This document shows positions 43,961-52,433 of a DNA stretch of 64,000 nt, piece after piece. This stretch comes from Acinetobacter tibetensis. Lineage in GTDB: Bacteria; Pseudomonadota; Gammaproteobacteria; Pseudomonadales; Moraxellaceae. Positions within the stretch are counted from its first letter, which is position 1. Each line of letters starts with the position of its first letter. Below the pieces are notes generated by a model, which was not told the origin of the DNA, searched no databases, and saw nothing but the letters and a program-made list of their open reading frames with translations. The translations under genes and the position numbers were made by a program. The stretch spans positions 2,976,001 to 3,040,000 of the forward strand of contig NZ_CP098732.1 in the NCBI RefSeq assembly GCF_023824315.1, read 5' to 3'.

Positions 43961-45043
43961 ATGATTCAAATTCTTGAAAAGCGCTCTCCCGCCCTGAATA
44001 TTCGTGCTGGTCATCTGGCTCGTCAACTGATCCAACAACAGGGCTTACATGCCCAACAGGTCGATATTCTACCGGGTGCGGCAGGTGGTCCCAAAGGTAT
44101 AGGTTTAACAGGACTTGATCAGGCCATCTTTGGAACTTTTCTTCCACAAGCCAAACAACGCCGCTTTTTGGTCGGCTCTTCAGTCGGTGCATGGCGTTTT
44201 GCAGGAATTTTGGCGCAAGGTGAAAAGCTTGGGCCTGAGCAATTGGCAGAGCTTTACATTCATTTGCCTTTTCATCACAAAATGAAAATTGCCGATATCG
44301 AAAAAATTTCACGCGAGATGTTGGCTGGAATTTTAAATCAGCAAACGCAAAAATTGGTCGATCATCCCGATTATCACCTCACCATCATTGCGGCCAAAGC
44401 CGAACACCTCTTCCAAAGTGATCAACGATTGGCGCTGTATGGTTCATTACTTGGCATTGTGGGCAGCAATGCGATTGCACGTCAGCATTTAAGGCTTTTT
44501 ATGCAACGGGTCATCTGCCAACCAAAAAATTTTCCACAATTTAAAATCAAAGACGATAGTTTTAAAACCCACTATCTGAACTTCAACCCAGACAATGTTG
44601 CAGACTGGCTCATGGCATCGGGTTCAATTCCCGGTGTTACGCCTGCGGTAAAAAATATCAGTGATGCACCGCAAGGTGCTTATCGCGATGGAGGCTTGAT
44701 CGACTATCACATCGATTTACCCTTTGAAAGCCAAGGCATTGTGCTCTATCCACATTTCAGCGACAGCATTACTCCGGGTTGGTTCGACAAGATGTTTAAA
44801 TCGAGAAAATCCAACCCAAGCAATCAAGCACGCACCCTGTTGATTTCTCCTTCACAGGAATATCTGGCACGTTTACCACTAGGACGTTTACCAGATCGTA
44901 AAGATTTCACCCTCAAAGGTATGGAGCCACAACGTCGCATTCAACTCTGGAAACAATGTGTGGCTGAAAGCCAACGTTTGGGCGATGAGTTCTTGGAGCT
45001 GGTCGAAAAGCAGCGCTTTGCTGAGGTGATGCAAGAGCTTTAA
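43961..45043 (+). CDS. Patatin-like phospholipase family protein
   Basis: This 360-residue protein has the three patatin landmarks. The oxyanion-type loop is GAAGGPKGIGLTG (about 33-45), the nucleophile elbow GSSVG (about 67-71, GxSxG with the serine) and the catalytic aspartate YRDGGLIDYH (about 244-253). There is no signal peptide. An ATG seven codons upstream (43940) is in frame; 43961 (MIQILEKRSP) is preferred because the extra residues look uncoded, but neither start has a clear ribosome binding site. Intracellular lipid hydrolase activity is inferred. Confidence 0.82.
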   Translation: MIQILEKRSPALNIRAGHLARQLIQQQGLHAQQVDILPGAAGGPKGIGLTGLDQAIFGTFLPQAKQRRFLVGSSVGAWRFAGILAQGEKLGPEQLAELYIHLPFHHKMKIADIEKISREMLAGILNQQTQKLVDHPDYHLTIIAAKAEHLFQSDQRLALYGSLLGIVGSNAIARQHLRLFMQRVICQPKNFPQFKIKDDSFKTHYLNFNPDNVADWLMASGSIPGVTPAVKNISDAPQGAYRDGGLIDYHIDLPFESQGIVLYPHFSDSITPGWFDKMFKSRKSNPSNQARTLLISPSQEYLARLPLGRLPDRKDFTLKGMEPQRRIQLWKQCVAESQRLGDEFLELVEKQRFAEVMQEL

Positions 45044-45219
45044 TCAGTTTACGATGCAGCATGAACTCAGCTTCCAAGTTCATGTTGCTGCACATCCGTT
45101 GACTAAATTGCTGAAAGATAATTCACACAAATCCAGCCTGATCACCTACACTATAGCCTGATGTTTTTCGCATCAACTTGAATATTCTTTTCGATTAACT
45201 GATTTTTGGTGAAGTCCCT

Positions 45220-46005
45220 ATGAACAACGTGTGCTGGCTCGATGAAGTAAAATTTAACGAACAAGGTTTAGTCCCTGCCATTGCACAGCATCATCAAACA
45301 GGACGTGTGCTGATGGTCGCTTGGATGAACCGCGAAGCTTTGGCACTCACCGCTGAAAAAAATCAGGCGGTTTATTTTTCCCGTTCACGCAACAAGTTGT
45401 GGCACAAAGGTGAAGAATCAGGGCATTTTCAAACCGTGCATGAAATTCGTCTGGATTGCGATGCCGATGTCATTATTTTGCAGATTGAACAGCATGGGGG
45501 CATTGCCTGCCATACGGGTCGTGAATCATGTTTCTATCGCAAGCTCACCCCGCAAGGTTGGGAAATTGTGGATGCGCAACTGAAAGATCCAAGCCAGATT
45601 TATGCGGCTGAAAAATCTAGCAATCTACATACCCTTGCCATGAATGCATCTAATGCACAATCGGAGCAAGTCGAAGTGCTGTCTTACCTCGGTCAAATGA
45701 TGACTGAACGTAAAGGTGCAGATCCTGACTCTTCTTATGTGGCAAAGCTCTATCACAAAGGTCTGAACAAAATTTTAGAAAAAATTGGTGAAGAAAGCAT
45801 TGAAACCATTCTTGCCGCAAAAGAATTTCAATTGGTCGCCAATGAAGACAATAAAAATGATTTGATTTATGAAGTAGCAGATTTATGGTTCCATACCATT
45901 GTGATGTTGGGTCATTTTGACTTAGATCCACAACTGGTGTTGAATGAATTGGCACGACGCCAAGGACTCTCAGGTTTGGTCGAAAAAGCCAACCGTAGCC
46001 ACTAA
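45220..46005 (+). CDS. hisIE: Bifunctional phosphoribosyl-AMP cyclohydrolase / phosphoribosyl-ATP pyrophosphatase
   Basis: This 261-residue fusion catalyses the second and third steps of histidine synthesis. The N-terminal HisI part has [29 protein letters not shown] and the metal-binding DCDAD and [10 protein letters not shown] segments. The C-terminal HisE part (about 150-255) has [26 protein letters not shown] and EVADLWFH. The HisE part resembles MazG-fold pyrophosphatases. The UvrD-like gene starts within 10 bases after it, so histidine and helicase genes are probably co-transcribed, which is not an obvious functional pairing. Confidence 0.95.
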   Translation: MNNVCWLDEVKFNEQGLVPAIAQHHQTGRVLMVAWMNREALALTAEKNQAVYFSRSRNKLWHKGEESGHFQTVHEIRLDCDADVIILQIEQHGGIACHTGRESCFYRKLTPQGWEIVDAQLKDPSQIYAAEKSSNLHTLAMNASNAQSEQVEVLSYLGQMMTERKGADPDSSYVAKLYHKGLNKILEKIGEESIETILAAKEFQLVANEDNKNDLIYEVADLWFHTIVMLGHFDLDPQLVLNELARRQGLSGLVEKANRSH

Positions 46006-46013
46006 AGCGCTCT

Positions 46014-47525
46014 TTGCCTGTGTCAAATCAACATCAGAAACCGAGCGCAACCTATGAGCAGGCGACTGCCATTGATAACGCGCGTCTGGGGCAATCCTTT
46101 AAAGTGATTGCCTATGCGGGCACAGGTAAAACCACCACCTTACAAATGATCAGTGATGCCATGCCACACCGACGTGGCATGTATCTGGCGTTTAACAAAG
46201 CCATTGCCAGCGAAGCACAGCAGAAATTTCACTCCAATGTGGATTGTCGCACCTTTCACTCACTGGCATTTCGTAGTGTTCCACGTGGAATCACCGACAA
46301 ACTGCGTTTACCCCGACTCAGCCCCAGCTTCATTGCCAAAGAGTATCGGCTAGAACCGATTACCTTAAGGCGCATGATGGGCGGACGCTATGAAAAATAC
46401 GTGCTGATGCCAAGTCGGCTTGCCAGTTTAGTGGCCAATGCCGTCAGCTATTTCTGCTCAACCAGTTCGCAGTACCCTGCTCCACGGCATTTGCAAGCAC
46501 CCAATTGGCTGCATCCCGACGATATCGACACCTTACAAAAGCACCTTTATCCTGCTATTGAACGCCGTTGGCTAGAGTCAATTGACCAAAATCATCAGGC
46601 AGGGATTGGACACGATGTTTATCTGAAACTGTGGGCATTGTCTGAACCGAATATTCCTGCCGACTACGTGCTATTTGACGAAGCACAAGATGCTGACCCT
46701 TTAATGTTAGGGATCTTATTACGTCAGAAAAATACTCAAGTGATTTATGTCGGCGATGCACATCAACAGATTTACGCTTGGCGTGGTGCCGTTAATGCCA
46801 TGCAGCAACTGCCTTTACCTGAATCTCGCCTCACCACCTCGTTTCGCTTTGGTGAAAGCATTGCGCACAATGCCAATGCCATTTTGGGCGCGCTCAATGA
46901 AAAAGTGCCTCTGTTGGGCAATCCACTGTTGAATTCCAAAGTGGTGAATAAACCACACACCAAAATGCGGGATGCGATTTTATGTCGAACCAATGCCCGT
47001 GCCATGGAACTGTTGCTTTCAGGATTGGTACATGGCGATAAAGTCAGTCTGCAAGCCGACCATGTCAAACTGAATCGTTTTGTCGATGCTGCCAGCATGT
47101 TGAAACAAGGCAAACGTGTCACCGACGTGCCTGAACTGGCTTGGTTTAACTCTTGGCATGATGTGCATGAATATTGCGAAACCAATGAAGGTAGCGACAT
47201 TAAACCTTTGGTGAAATTGGTGGATGATCATGGCACTGATCCGCTTAAACGCGCTTTAGCCAAAATTACCCCGATTGAACAAGCCGACTATATTATTTCC
47301 ACGGCGCACAAAGCCAAAGGGCTAGAATGGGACCGTGTGCACATCGAAGATGACTATCAGTTTAAGCTGACGGAAAAAGACCATAAAATTAGTGACGAAG
47401 AGTTAAGATTGCTGTACGTCGCCTGTACTCGTGCTAAAGTAAGTCTAAATATTCACCATATTTACGACTTGATGCAACAACTGAAAAATAGGATGCCTAT
47501 CTCATTGCGCCAAGCGGTAGGCTAG
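46014..47525 (+). CDS. UvrD-family (FBH1-like) superfamily 1 helicase
   Basis: This 503-residue helicase has a Q-motif TYEQATAIDNA (13-23), Walker A IAYAGTGKTTTLQ (32-44) and DEAQDADP. It also has GDAHQQIYAWRGA, STAHKAKGLEWDRVHI and LYVACTRAK. It is shorter than UvrD (about 720), and NKAIASEAQQKF with CRTFHSLAF is closest to FBH1-type helicases. No nuclease domain. There is no ATG at the start of the frame: TTG at 46014, eight bases after hisIE, or GTG at 46020 must be used, which suggests low, coupled expression. An AAA ATPase gene follows. Confidence 0.82.
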   Translation: MPVSNQHQKPSATYEQATAIDNARLGQSFKVIAYAGTGKTTTLQMISDAMPHRRGMYLAFNKAIASEAQQKFHSNVDCRTFHSLAFRSVPRGITDKLRLPRLSPSFIAKEYRLEPITLRRMMGGRYEKYVLMPSRLASLVANAVSYFCSTSSQYPAPRHLQAPNWLHPDDIDTLQKHLYPAIERRWLESIDQNHQAGIGHDVYLKLWALSEPNIPADYVLFDEAQDADPLMLGILLRQKNTQVIYVGDAHQQIYAWRGAVNAMQQLPLPESRLTTSFRFGESIAHNANAILGALNEKVPLLGNPLLNSKVVNKPHTKMRDAILCRTNARAMELLLSGLVHGDKVSLQADHVKLNRFVDAASMLKQGKRVTDVPELAWFNSWHDVHEYCETNEGSDIKPLVKLVDDHGTDPLKRALAKITPIEQADYIISTAHKAKGLEWDRVHIEDDYQFKLTEKDHKISDEELRLLYVACTRAKVSLNIHHIYDLMQQLKNRMPISLRQAVG

Positions 47526-47549
47526 CCATTGCACGAATGCGGGGCTTAT

Positions 47550-48929
47550 ATGAAAATCGAATCGTTACAGCTCAAACATACCAATCTATTTGCCAATATA
47601 GAGCTAAAATTTCATTATCATGATCAACCGATCACCCTAATTTTAGGCGATCAAGCCACAGGCAAAACCAGTATCCTCAAGCATGCCTATCAGGCCTTAA
47701 CTTGGTTTTCTGCCCGTTATAAAGACCTGCGTAGTGCAGGTGTGGTCATGTTGGATCAAGATATCCTGCACAGTCGCCTACAGTCCAAGATTCAGATTTG
47801 TGTCGAAATTCCTACCGATATTGGCACCCTCGCAGAGTCTGAAACAGTACAACCTGCGATTTCCAACCGCTGTAGTTGGCAACTCTATAAAACCCTCAGC
47901 CAACAAGGCATTGGACTGAGCAAAGCAGATACTTTACAACTCGAACAATTGGTACAGCTTTATCATCAAGCCCTACAACAAGACCCGATGCAAGGTTTAC
48001 CTCTGATTGCTTATTATCCTGCTGAACGTTTTGTCAATGAAATCAATTTACTCAGCAAGAACAATCCGATTGTATTTCAAGCTGCATATGCCTATGACGT
48101 AGCAGCCATTCCTTTTACTACCTTTAGCCGTTTCTTTGAATGGTTTCGTGAAATTAGTGATCTGGAAAATGCGCAGACGGCGCAATTGTTTCAGCAACTG
48201 ATGCGCGACAAGTTACATTTAGGTCAACACCTACAACCTGAAAATATCCCGAACACCTTATTTCAAGCCCATGCACAACTCCATGCGCCATGCTTAAAAG
48301 CACTAAAAGATAGTCTGAGCATTGTTTTGCCTGAACTGAATGATATTTTTGTGCAATATCAGCCCAAACTGCAATTGATGGTGACCTATCAAGGCAAGAC
48401 AATGCAATTTCAACAGCTTTCTAGCAGTCAAAAAAACTGGATTGCGTTGATTGGCGATATTGTGCGACGCATGTGCTTACTCAATCCCTTAAGCCTCTAT
48501 CCTTGCTTGGAAGGCGATGGCATCTTACTCATTGATGCGATTGATGAGCAACTAGATCAGCAACATTGCAGCCTGATTTTGCAACAGTTACATCAGGCCT
48601 TTCCACGACTCCAAATTATTGTCACAGGGAACCGCACAGCACTTCTCGAAAATGCAGCCGCCTATCAATGCCTGCAACTTTCTGCACAAGGCATACACGA
48701 TATTGTACTGCAACCCCTCCAACAACAATTCGATCAAATTTACGCCGAACTGAGTCAACTCTCACTCTCTGGCACAACGGAACTTGAGCCATTGTCAGAC
48801 GAACCCTCCATCTCTGCGGCACAACAATTGTATGCACAAATTCAACAACTCTCCCCAGAAGCACAAGCAGAGTTTCAGCAACTTTGGCAACAAGAGCATG
48901 ACTCTTCTTTTCAGAATCCATCTTCCTAG
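47550..48929 (+). CDS. SMC/OLD-like AAA ATPase without visible nuclease domain
   Basis: This 459-residue protein begins MKIESLQLKHTNLFANIELKF, an N-terminal ABC/SMC-type ATP head. Walker A GDQATGKTS (33-41), an ABC-signature-like LSSSQKNW (about 296-303) and Walker B GILLIDAIDEQL are present. The residue after the last strand (IIVTGNR) lacks the usual switch histidine. The remaining C-terminal 90 residues are Gln/Leu-rich and contain no TOPRIM or HNH motif. The start 47550 follows GGGGC; an upstream TTG is also in frame. It follows the helicase by 24 bases, so they may work together; the role is unknown. Confidence 0.75.
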   Translation: MKIESLQLKHTNLFANIELKFHYHDQPITLILGDQATGKTSILKHAYQALTWFSARYKDLRSAGVVMLDQDILHSRLQSKIQICVEIPTDIGTLAESETVQPAISNRCSWQLYKTLSQQGIGLSKADTLQLEQLVQLYHQALQQDPMQGLPLIAYYPAERFVNEINLLSKNNPIVFQAAYAYDVAAIPFTTFSRFFEWFREISDLENAQTAQLFQQLMRDKLHLGQHLQPENIPNTLFQAHAQLHAPCLKALKDSLSIVLPELNDIFVQYQPKLQLMVTYQGKTMQFQQLSSSQKNWIALIGDIVRRMCLLNPLSLYPCLEGDGILLIDAIDEQLDQQHCSLILQQLHQAFPRLQIIVTGNRTALLENAAAYQCLQLSAQGIHDIVLQPLQQQFDQIYAELSQLSLSGTTELEPLSDEPSISAAQQLYAQIQQLSPEAQAEFQQLWQQEHDSSFQNPSS

Positions 48930-49225
48930 TTTTCTCGCAAGAAAACAGTTGCTTTAAGTTCAATTTTGACCTCAAAACAGATAATTCGATAGGTGCGCAC
49001 AAAAAGGTTTGATGTTGTTTTATTCATGTAATAAGATCGGATTTATTCAGCTTTTTTATAGTAAAATTTTGTTTTGCTATAGTTTTCAAGTTGCGCAACA
49101 CAGCTTGTTTTTCGCTTTTTTTATTTTCTTTACGGCTTTCAAGATTGAATTTTTTGGATATCTCCTTGCTGTCCTGTAATCCTTGAAAGATAAGATTCAC
49201 CCATAGGTTTCGACCTATCACGACA
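48930..49225. promoter_or_regulatory. Leader region of the Mrp operon with a start-proximal hairpin
   Basis: These 296 bases are A+T-rich and gene-free. Right before mrpA there is a perfect hairpin ATAGGT-TTCG-ACCTAT (49203-49218) ending seven bases before the ATG. The only AGG near the start lies in its left arm, so folding could affect ribosome access. No convincing promoter is seen. A minus-strand frame across this region is not accepted. Confidence 0.45.
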
Positions 49226-52066
49226 ATGGATACAAGTGTGCTACCAATTATTATCTTGTTACCGTTAGTACTGGGCACAACCCTTGTCTCGTGGCTGAAA
49301 AATTTTTCGCGCGGGGTAACGGCTTTCGGGGCTATCGGAGTCAGTCTAAGTAGTTTAATTCTGTTACTGACTCAAGCAAAGCAGGTCTTTCATGGTGAAG
49401 TCATTACTCAAAGTTGGTCTTGGTTACCACAACTGGGTATTGATCTCAGTTTCCGTCTTGACGCCTTAGGTCTACTTTTCTCTTTGCTGATCACCGGTAT
49501 CGGCACGCTCATTTTTATTTACGCCTATTATTACCTTAGCCCTAAAAACTCATTGAGCAAGCTCTATCTGTTGCTCATGTTGTTTATGGCGGCAATGTTG
49601 GGTATCTCTCTTTCCAATAATTTAATCTTGCTGTTAATTTTTTGGGAACTGACCAGTATTTCTTCTTTCCTCTTGGTCGGCTACTGGAGCAACTATGATG
49701 TTGCACAACGTGGCTCACGTATGGCTCTCACCATTACCGGGATGGGGGGCTTGGCGATGCTGGGGGGCTTCATTTTACTGGGGCAAATTACAGGTACTTA
49801 TCAAATTGACCAGATTCTGACCATGTCGGAACATATTCAAAGTCATGCCTTATTTACCCCAACCTTATTACTGATTCTACTGGGTGCCTTTACCAAAAGT
49901 GCGCAGTTCCCCTTCCACTTCTGGCTTCCGAATGCCATGGCTGCACCAACTCCCGTGTCTGCCTATTTACATTCGGCCACCATGGTGAAAGCGGGAATTT
50001 TCTTGCTGGCACGCTTACTCCCGATTTTTGCTGGTGCTGCGCTGTATCACAATATTGTGACCTTTGTTGGCTTATTCACGTTGTGTATGGCGGCATTCTT
50101 CGCCATTTTCAAAGAAGATCTGAAAGGGCTTCTGGCCTACTCGACCATCAGTCATCTGGGTTTAATCGTCTGCCTATTGGGTATTGGCTCGCCTCTGGCT
50201 GTCGCTGCTGCCATTTTCCATATCATCAACCATGCCACCTTTAAAGCGGCACTGTTTATGATTGCAGGCATTGTGGATCATGAAACAGGAACACGCGACT
50301 TACGCAAATTAAGTGGCGTATGGCAATTATTACCGTTTTCAGCCACCCTCACCATGGTCACCGCAGCGGCTATGGCAGGTGTTCCGCTGACCAATGGTTT
50401 CTTGTCTAAAGAAATGTTCTTTACCGAATTATTGGCGAACTTAAATGGCCCAGTACTGGTATTGTCAGCCATCGTTGCAACCTTGGCAGGTATTTTCGCG
50501 GTTGCTTATTCGACTCGCTTAATCCACGGCGTATTTTTTGACGGCCCGCTGGGTGAGCAAGTTCCTAATAAAGATGGACATGAACCCCCAATCGGCATGC
50601 GTGCACCTGCAATTCTCTTGGCAACTCTCTGTATTGTGGTGGGCATTTTCCCTGCGCTCACGGTTGAACAAATTGTTAATAGTACAGCGCGTGCCAGTAC
50701 CCAGCTACACGACTTTTCTGGAACACATTTAGCCATCTGGCATGGTTTTAATTTACCGTTAGTCATGAGTTTGATTGCACTGGTTGGCGGTTTAAGCTTT
50801 TACTTTGTCCTTGCAAAAGACCGGAAAATTCGCAGTATTGATTTAGATCTTTTCTTGGGACCTTTTCAAGGCAAACTCTTATTTGAGTCTTTCCTCAAAC
50901 ACTTGCTCCTTAAATCACGTAAGATTAAACGCAAAACAGAAACCGGCTCCTTGCAGACTTATCTGCTCTGGATCGTAGCGTTTAGTATTGTCTTAGCGGC
51001 TGTTCCTCTGATGGGTCAAGGGCTAACCACAGGTACACGTGAACTGACTCATGCCCCTATGCTGGCGATTGTGTTGTGGCTGTTATTATTCTCTGCCTGC
51101 TGGATGATGCTCTGGTTCCACCATGAACGCATTAAAGCCGTACTGATTAGTGGTGCCATCGGTTTAGTTGTCACCATGGTGTTTGTCACTTTGTCAGCAC
51201 CAGATTTGGCTTTAACCCAAATTACTGTGGATGTTGTGACGACTGTGTTGTTGTTAATGAGTTTATCGCTCTTACCTCAGCTTACACCGTATGAATCCAG
51301 TCAAGCACGTCGTTGGCGCGATGCAATTCTTTCGATTATCGGTGGACTTGGCATTGGTTGGATCACTTGGCTGATTCTGACGCGTGACCATAATTCGATT
51401 TCTTGGTTCTTCTTACAACAGTCAATTCCACTGGGCGGTGGTTCAAACGTTGTTAACGTGATTCTGGTCGATTTCCGTGGTTTCGATACCTTCGGTGAAA
51501 TTACGGTATTGGGTATTGCTGGCATTGGTGCGTTATGTCTAATGGATGGTATGCGTGCACATGGCACCAGTACGACTCAGGGTTTAACCTATCGCTTTAA
51601 CCCCTCCCCTTTAATGCTTCGTATTGCGTCCTCTTGGATTTTACCGTTGGCATTGGTCATCAGTCTGTATATTTTCCTACGTGGACATAATGAACCTGGC
51701 GGTGGTTTTATTGCAGGCTTAATTACCTCATTGGCATTGATCATTCAATATATTGCCTTAGGTCAAGACCAAGCCGAACAATTGCTTCGCGCCAAATCTG
51801 GACGCCTATATGAAATCTGGATTGGTGCAGGCTTAAGCATTGCAGGATTAACCGCAATTGCAGCATGGTTCTGGGGACGTCCATTCCTGACCAGCGCACA
51901 CATCTATGTTTCCCCGCCAATTTTAGGTGAAATGCACTTGGCTTCCGCGGCTGCATTTGATGTTGGGGTCTATGTCACAGTGGTCGGTGCAACCATGCTG
52001 ATGATTTCTGTTCTGGGTGACTCACGCCACTCGAGCATGTCTGGTCCATTACCAAAGGGGAAATAA
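49226..52066 (+). CDS. mrpA: Mrp-type Na+(K+)/H+ antiporter subunit A (fused A and B)
   Basis: This 946-residue membrane protein has the NuoL-like core (residues about 1-500; LLIFWELTSISSFLLVGYW, FPFHFWLPNAMAAPTPVSAYLHSATMVKAG in separate pieces). MbhD/MbhE-type segments follow (TVDVVTTVLLLMSLSLLP, GFDTFGEITVLGIAGIGAL). A C-terminal MnhB domain from about residue 780 contains FNPSPLMLRIASSWILP and LRGHNEPGGGFIAGL. Fused A and B define the six-gene group 2 Mrp systems, also named Mnh or Pha. The complex exchanges Na+ or K+ for protons and helps alkali and salt tolerance. mrpC follows one base after the stop. Confidence 0.95.
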   Translation: MDTSVLPIIILLPLVLGTTLVSWLKNFSRGVTAFGAIGVSLSSLILLLTQAKQVFHGEVITQSWSWLPQLGIDLSFRLDALGLLFSLLITGIGTLIFIYAYYYLSPKNSLSKLYLLLMLFMAAMLGISLSNNLILLLIFWELTSISSFLLVGYWSNYDVAQRGSRMALTITGMGGLAMLGGFILLGQITGTYQIDQILTMSEHIQSHALFTPTLLLILLGAFTKSAQFPFHFWLPNAMAAPTPVSAYLHSATMVKAGIFLLARLLPIFAGAALYHNIVTFVGLFTLCMAAFFAIFKEDLKGLLAYSTISHLGLIVCLLGIGSPLAVAAAIFHIINHATFKAALFMIAGIVDHETGTRDLRKLSGVWQLLPFSATLTMVTAAAMAGVPLTNGFLSKEMFFTELLANLNGPVLVLSAIVATLAGIFAVAYSTRLIHGVFFDGPLGEQVPNKDGHEPPIGMRAPAILLATLCIVVGIFPALTVEQIVNSTARASTQLHDFSGTHLAIWHGFNLPLVMSLIALVGGLSFYFVLAKDRKIRSIDLDLFLGPFQGKLLFESFLKHLLLKSRKIKRKTETGSLQTYLLWIVAFSIVLAAVPLMGQGLTTGTRELTHAPMLAIVLWLLLFSACWMMLWFHHERIKAVLISGAIGLVVTMVFVTLSAPDLALTQITVDVVTTVLLLMSLSLLPQLTPYESSQARRWRDAILSIIGGLGIGWITWLILTRDHNSISWFFLQQSIPLGGGSNVVNVILVDFRGFDTFGEITVLGIAGIGALCLMDGMRAHGTSTTQGLTYRFNPSPLMLRIASSWILPLALVISLYIFLRGHNEPGGGFIAGLITSLALIIQYIALGQDQAEQLLRAKSGRLYEIWIGAGLSIAGLTAIAAWFWGRPFLTSAHIYVSPPILGEMHLASAAAFDVGVYVTVVGATMLMISVLGDSRHSSMSGPLPKGK

Positions 52067-52067
52067 T

Positions 52068-52433
52068 ATGATTAGTCTAGAATTTCTTATTGCCTCTGCG
52101 ATTGGACTATTAGTTTCAACGGGTATCTATCTGATTCTGCGCGCGCGTACTTTTCCGGTGGTACTTGGCTTAGCCATGATTGGCTATGCGGTAAACGTAT
52201 TCTTGTTTGCCATGGGTCGAGTACAAATCAACTCACCTGCGGTATTAACCGAAGCCTCCAAGTCCACCGACCCATTGCCACAAGCGCTGGTTCTAACAGC
52301 CATTGTGATTGGTTTTGCCACCACAGCCTTTATTGTACAACTGGCTTTACGCAGCCGTTATGAATCAGGGACCGACCACGTTGACTCAAAAGAAGAAATT
52401 AGTCTTGTTGACCCACGCGAGGATGAGCCTTAA
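52068..52433 (+). CDS. mrpC: Mrp antiporter subunit C
   Basis: This 121-residue NuoK-like subunit has three membrane helices (about 5-20, 27-48, 72-95) and the family segments VLGLAMIGYAVNVFLFAMGR and DPLPQALVLTAIVIGFATTAFI. The start is placed at 52068, after AAGGGG, rather than at an earlier in-frame ATG inside mrpA. The stop overlaps mrpD by one base (TAATG). Confidence 0.93.
   Translation: MISLEFLIASAIGLLVSTGIYLILRARTFPVVLGLAMIGYAVNVFLFAMGRVQINSPAVLTEASKSTDPLPQALVLTAIVIGFATTAFIVQLALRSRYESGTDHVDSKEEISLVDPREDEP

Noticed and set aside
46014..48929. Calling the helicase-ATPase pair a Gabija system
   Set aside because: Gabija needs a GajA protein with a TOPRIM nuclease. No such domain is visible, and the gene order is reversed, so only a loose resemblance remains.
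49024..49278. Minus-strand 84-codon frame before and into mrpA
   Set aside because: It overlaps the start of mrpA, has no ribosome binding site and no recognisable domain; the sequence is Lys/Asn/Ile-rich as expected of A+T-rich DNA.
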